Below are positions 5,227 through 5,315 of a DNA stretch of 5,315 bases, piece after piece. The DNA lies in contig CANJRK010000069.1 in the NCBI GenBank assembly GCA_947476765.1, positions 1 to 5,315 of the forward strand, written 5' to 3'. Origin of the DNA: Actinomycetota bacterium (GTDB taxonomy: Bacteria > Actinomycetota > Actinomycetes > S36-B12 > UBA5976). Each line of letters opens with the position of its first letter. Within the stretch, counting starts at the first letter, position 1. Position numbers and translations under genes: made by a program. Under the pieces are notes generated by a model. It saw nothing but the letters and a program-made list of their open reading frames with translations, had not been told where the DNA came from and made no database searches.

Positions 5227-5315
5227 GTGCGCTTATATGACACTGCCACTCGCGCAGTCCGAGATTTCACCCCGTTGGTTGACGGCAAGGTGTCTATGTA
5301 TGTCTGTGGTGCAAC
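5227..5315 (+). CDS. cysS: Cysteinyl-tRNA synthetase (N-terminal 29 codons, runs off the window)
   Basis: This is the start of a class I cysteinyl-tRNA synthetase, which charges tRNA-Cys. The visible residues begin (V/M)RLYDTATRAVRDF and end MYVCGA plus a cut codon beginning AC (Thr), the typical N-terminal strand with the first zinc-binding Cys of the cysteine-recognition site (Cys27 here). The GTG at 5227 is the first possible start because TGA occupies the in-frame codon pair just upstream (5221-5223). No clear SD precedes it; with only 9 nt after ispF, translation may be coupled. The mycothiol ligase MshC is a close paralogue with a similar N-terminus. The CGAT reading and the ispD-ispF-cysS order favour CysS, but the catalytic core is outside the window. 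Confidence 0.88.
   Translation, partial: MRLYDTATRAVRDFTPLVDGKVSMYVCGA

Overview
This is a chromosomal core region of an actinobacterium. It holds mycothiol glycosyltransferase MshA (5' end), PhoU, the SenX3/RegX3 (PhoR/PhoP) phosphate two-component system, an LpqE-type lipoprotein, the RNA polymerase-binding regulator CarD, two enzymes of the MEP isoprenoid pathway (IspD, IspF) and the start of cysteinyl-tRNA synthetase. MshA, CarD, LpqE and the SenX3/RegX3 pair together are an actinobacterial signature. Base composition is moderate rather than GC-rich, Arg is often CGA, and intergenic spaces are short. That suits a small-genome freshwater lineage such as Nanopelagicales (acI), but this placement is an inference from composition and gene content, not a phylogeny.

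Layout. Positions 1-119 (minus) are the first 39 codons of mshA. Positions 180-830 (minus) are phoU, which reads toward mshA. Positions 831-1028 are a divergent regulatory region with a PHO-box-like 11-bp direct repeat and several short repeats. Positions 1029-2821 (plus) are senX3-regX3, overlapping by ATGA. Positions 2818-3345 (minus) are lpqE, convergent with regX3; both stop codons lie inside one CTAG. Positions 3346-3564 are a second divergent region with a terminator-like hairpin and an extended -10 promoter for carD. Positions 3565-5315 (plus) are carD-ispD-ispF-cysS, packed with overlaps of 1 and 8 nt and then a 9-nt gap.

How the genes work together. SenX3 phosphorylates RegX3 when phosphate is low. 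PhoU, transcribed from the other side of the shared promoter region, normally keeps the kinase quiet when phosphate is plentiful. The PHO-box-like repeat suggests autoregulation of this circuit. CarD stabilises RNA polymerase open complexes and appears to be co-transcribed with ispD and ispF (successive MEP steps, with ispE acting between them) and with cysS. Cysteine is also the last building block of mycothiol, whose first committed step is MshA.

The gene set is conventional, and I see no mobile element, CRISPR array, tRNA or rRNA. The points most worth a second look are a SenX3 without its usual N-terminal membrane helix and with an ambiguous start, the terminator-like hairpin upstream of carD between two divergent genes, the repeat-rich phoU/senX3 control region, and a hairpin that could hide the mshA ribosome binding site.
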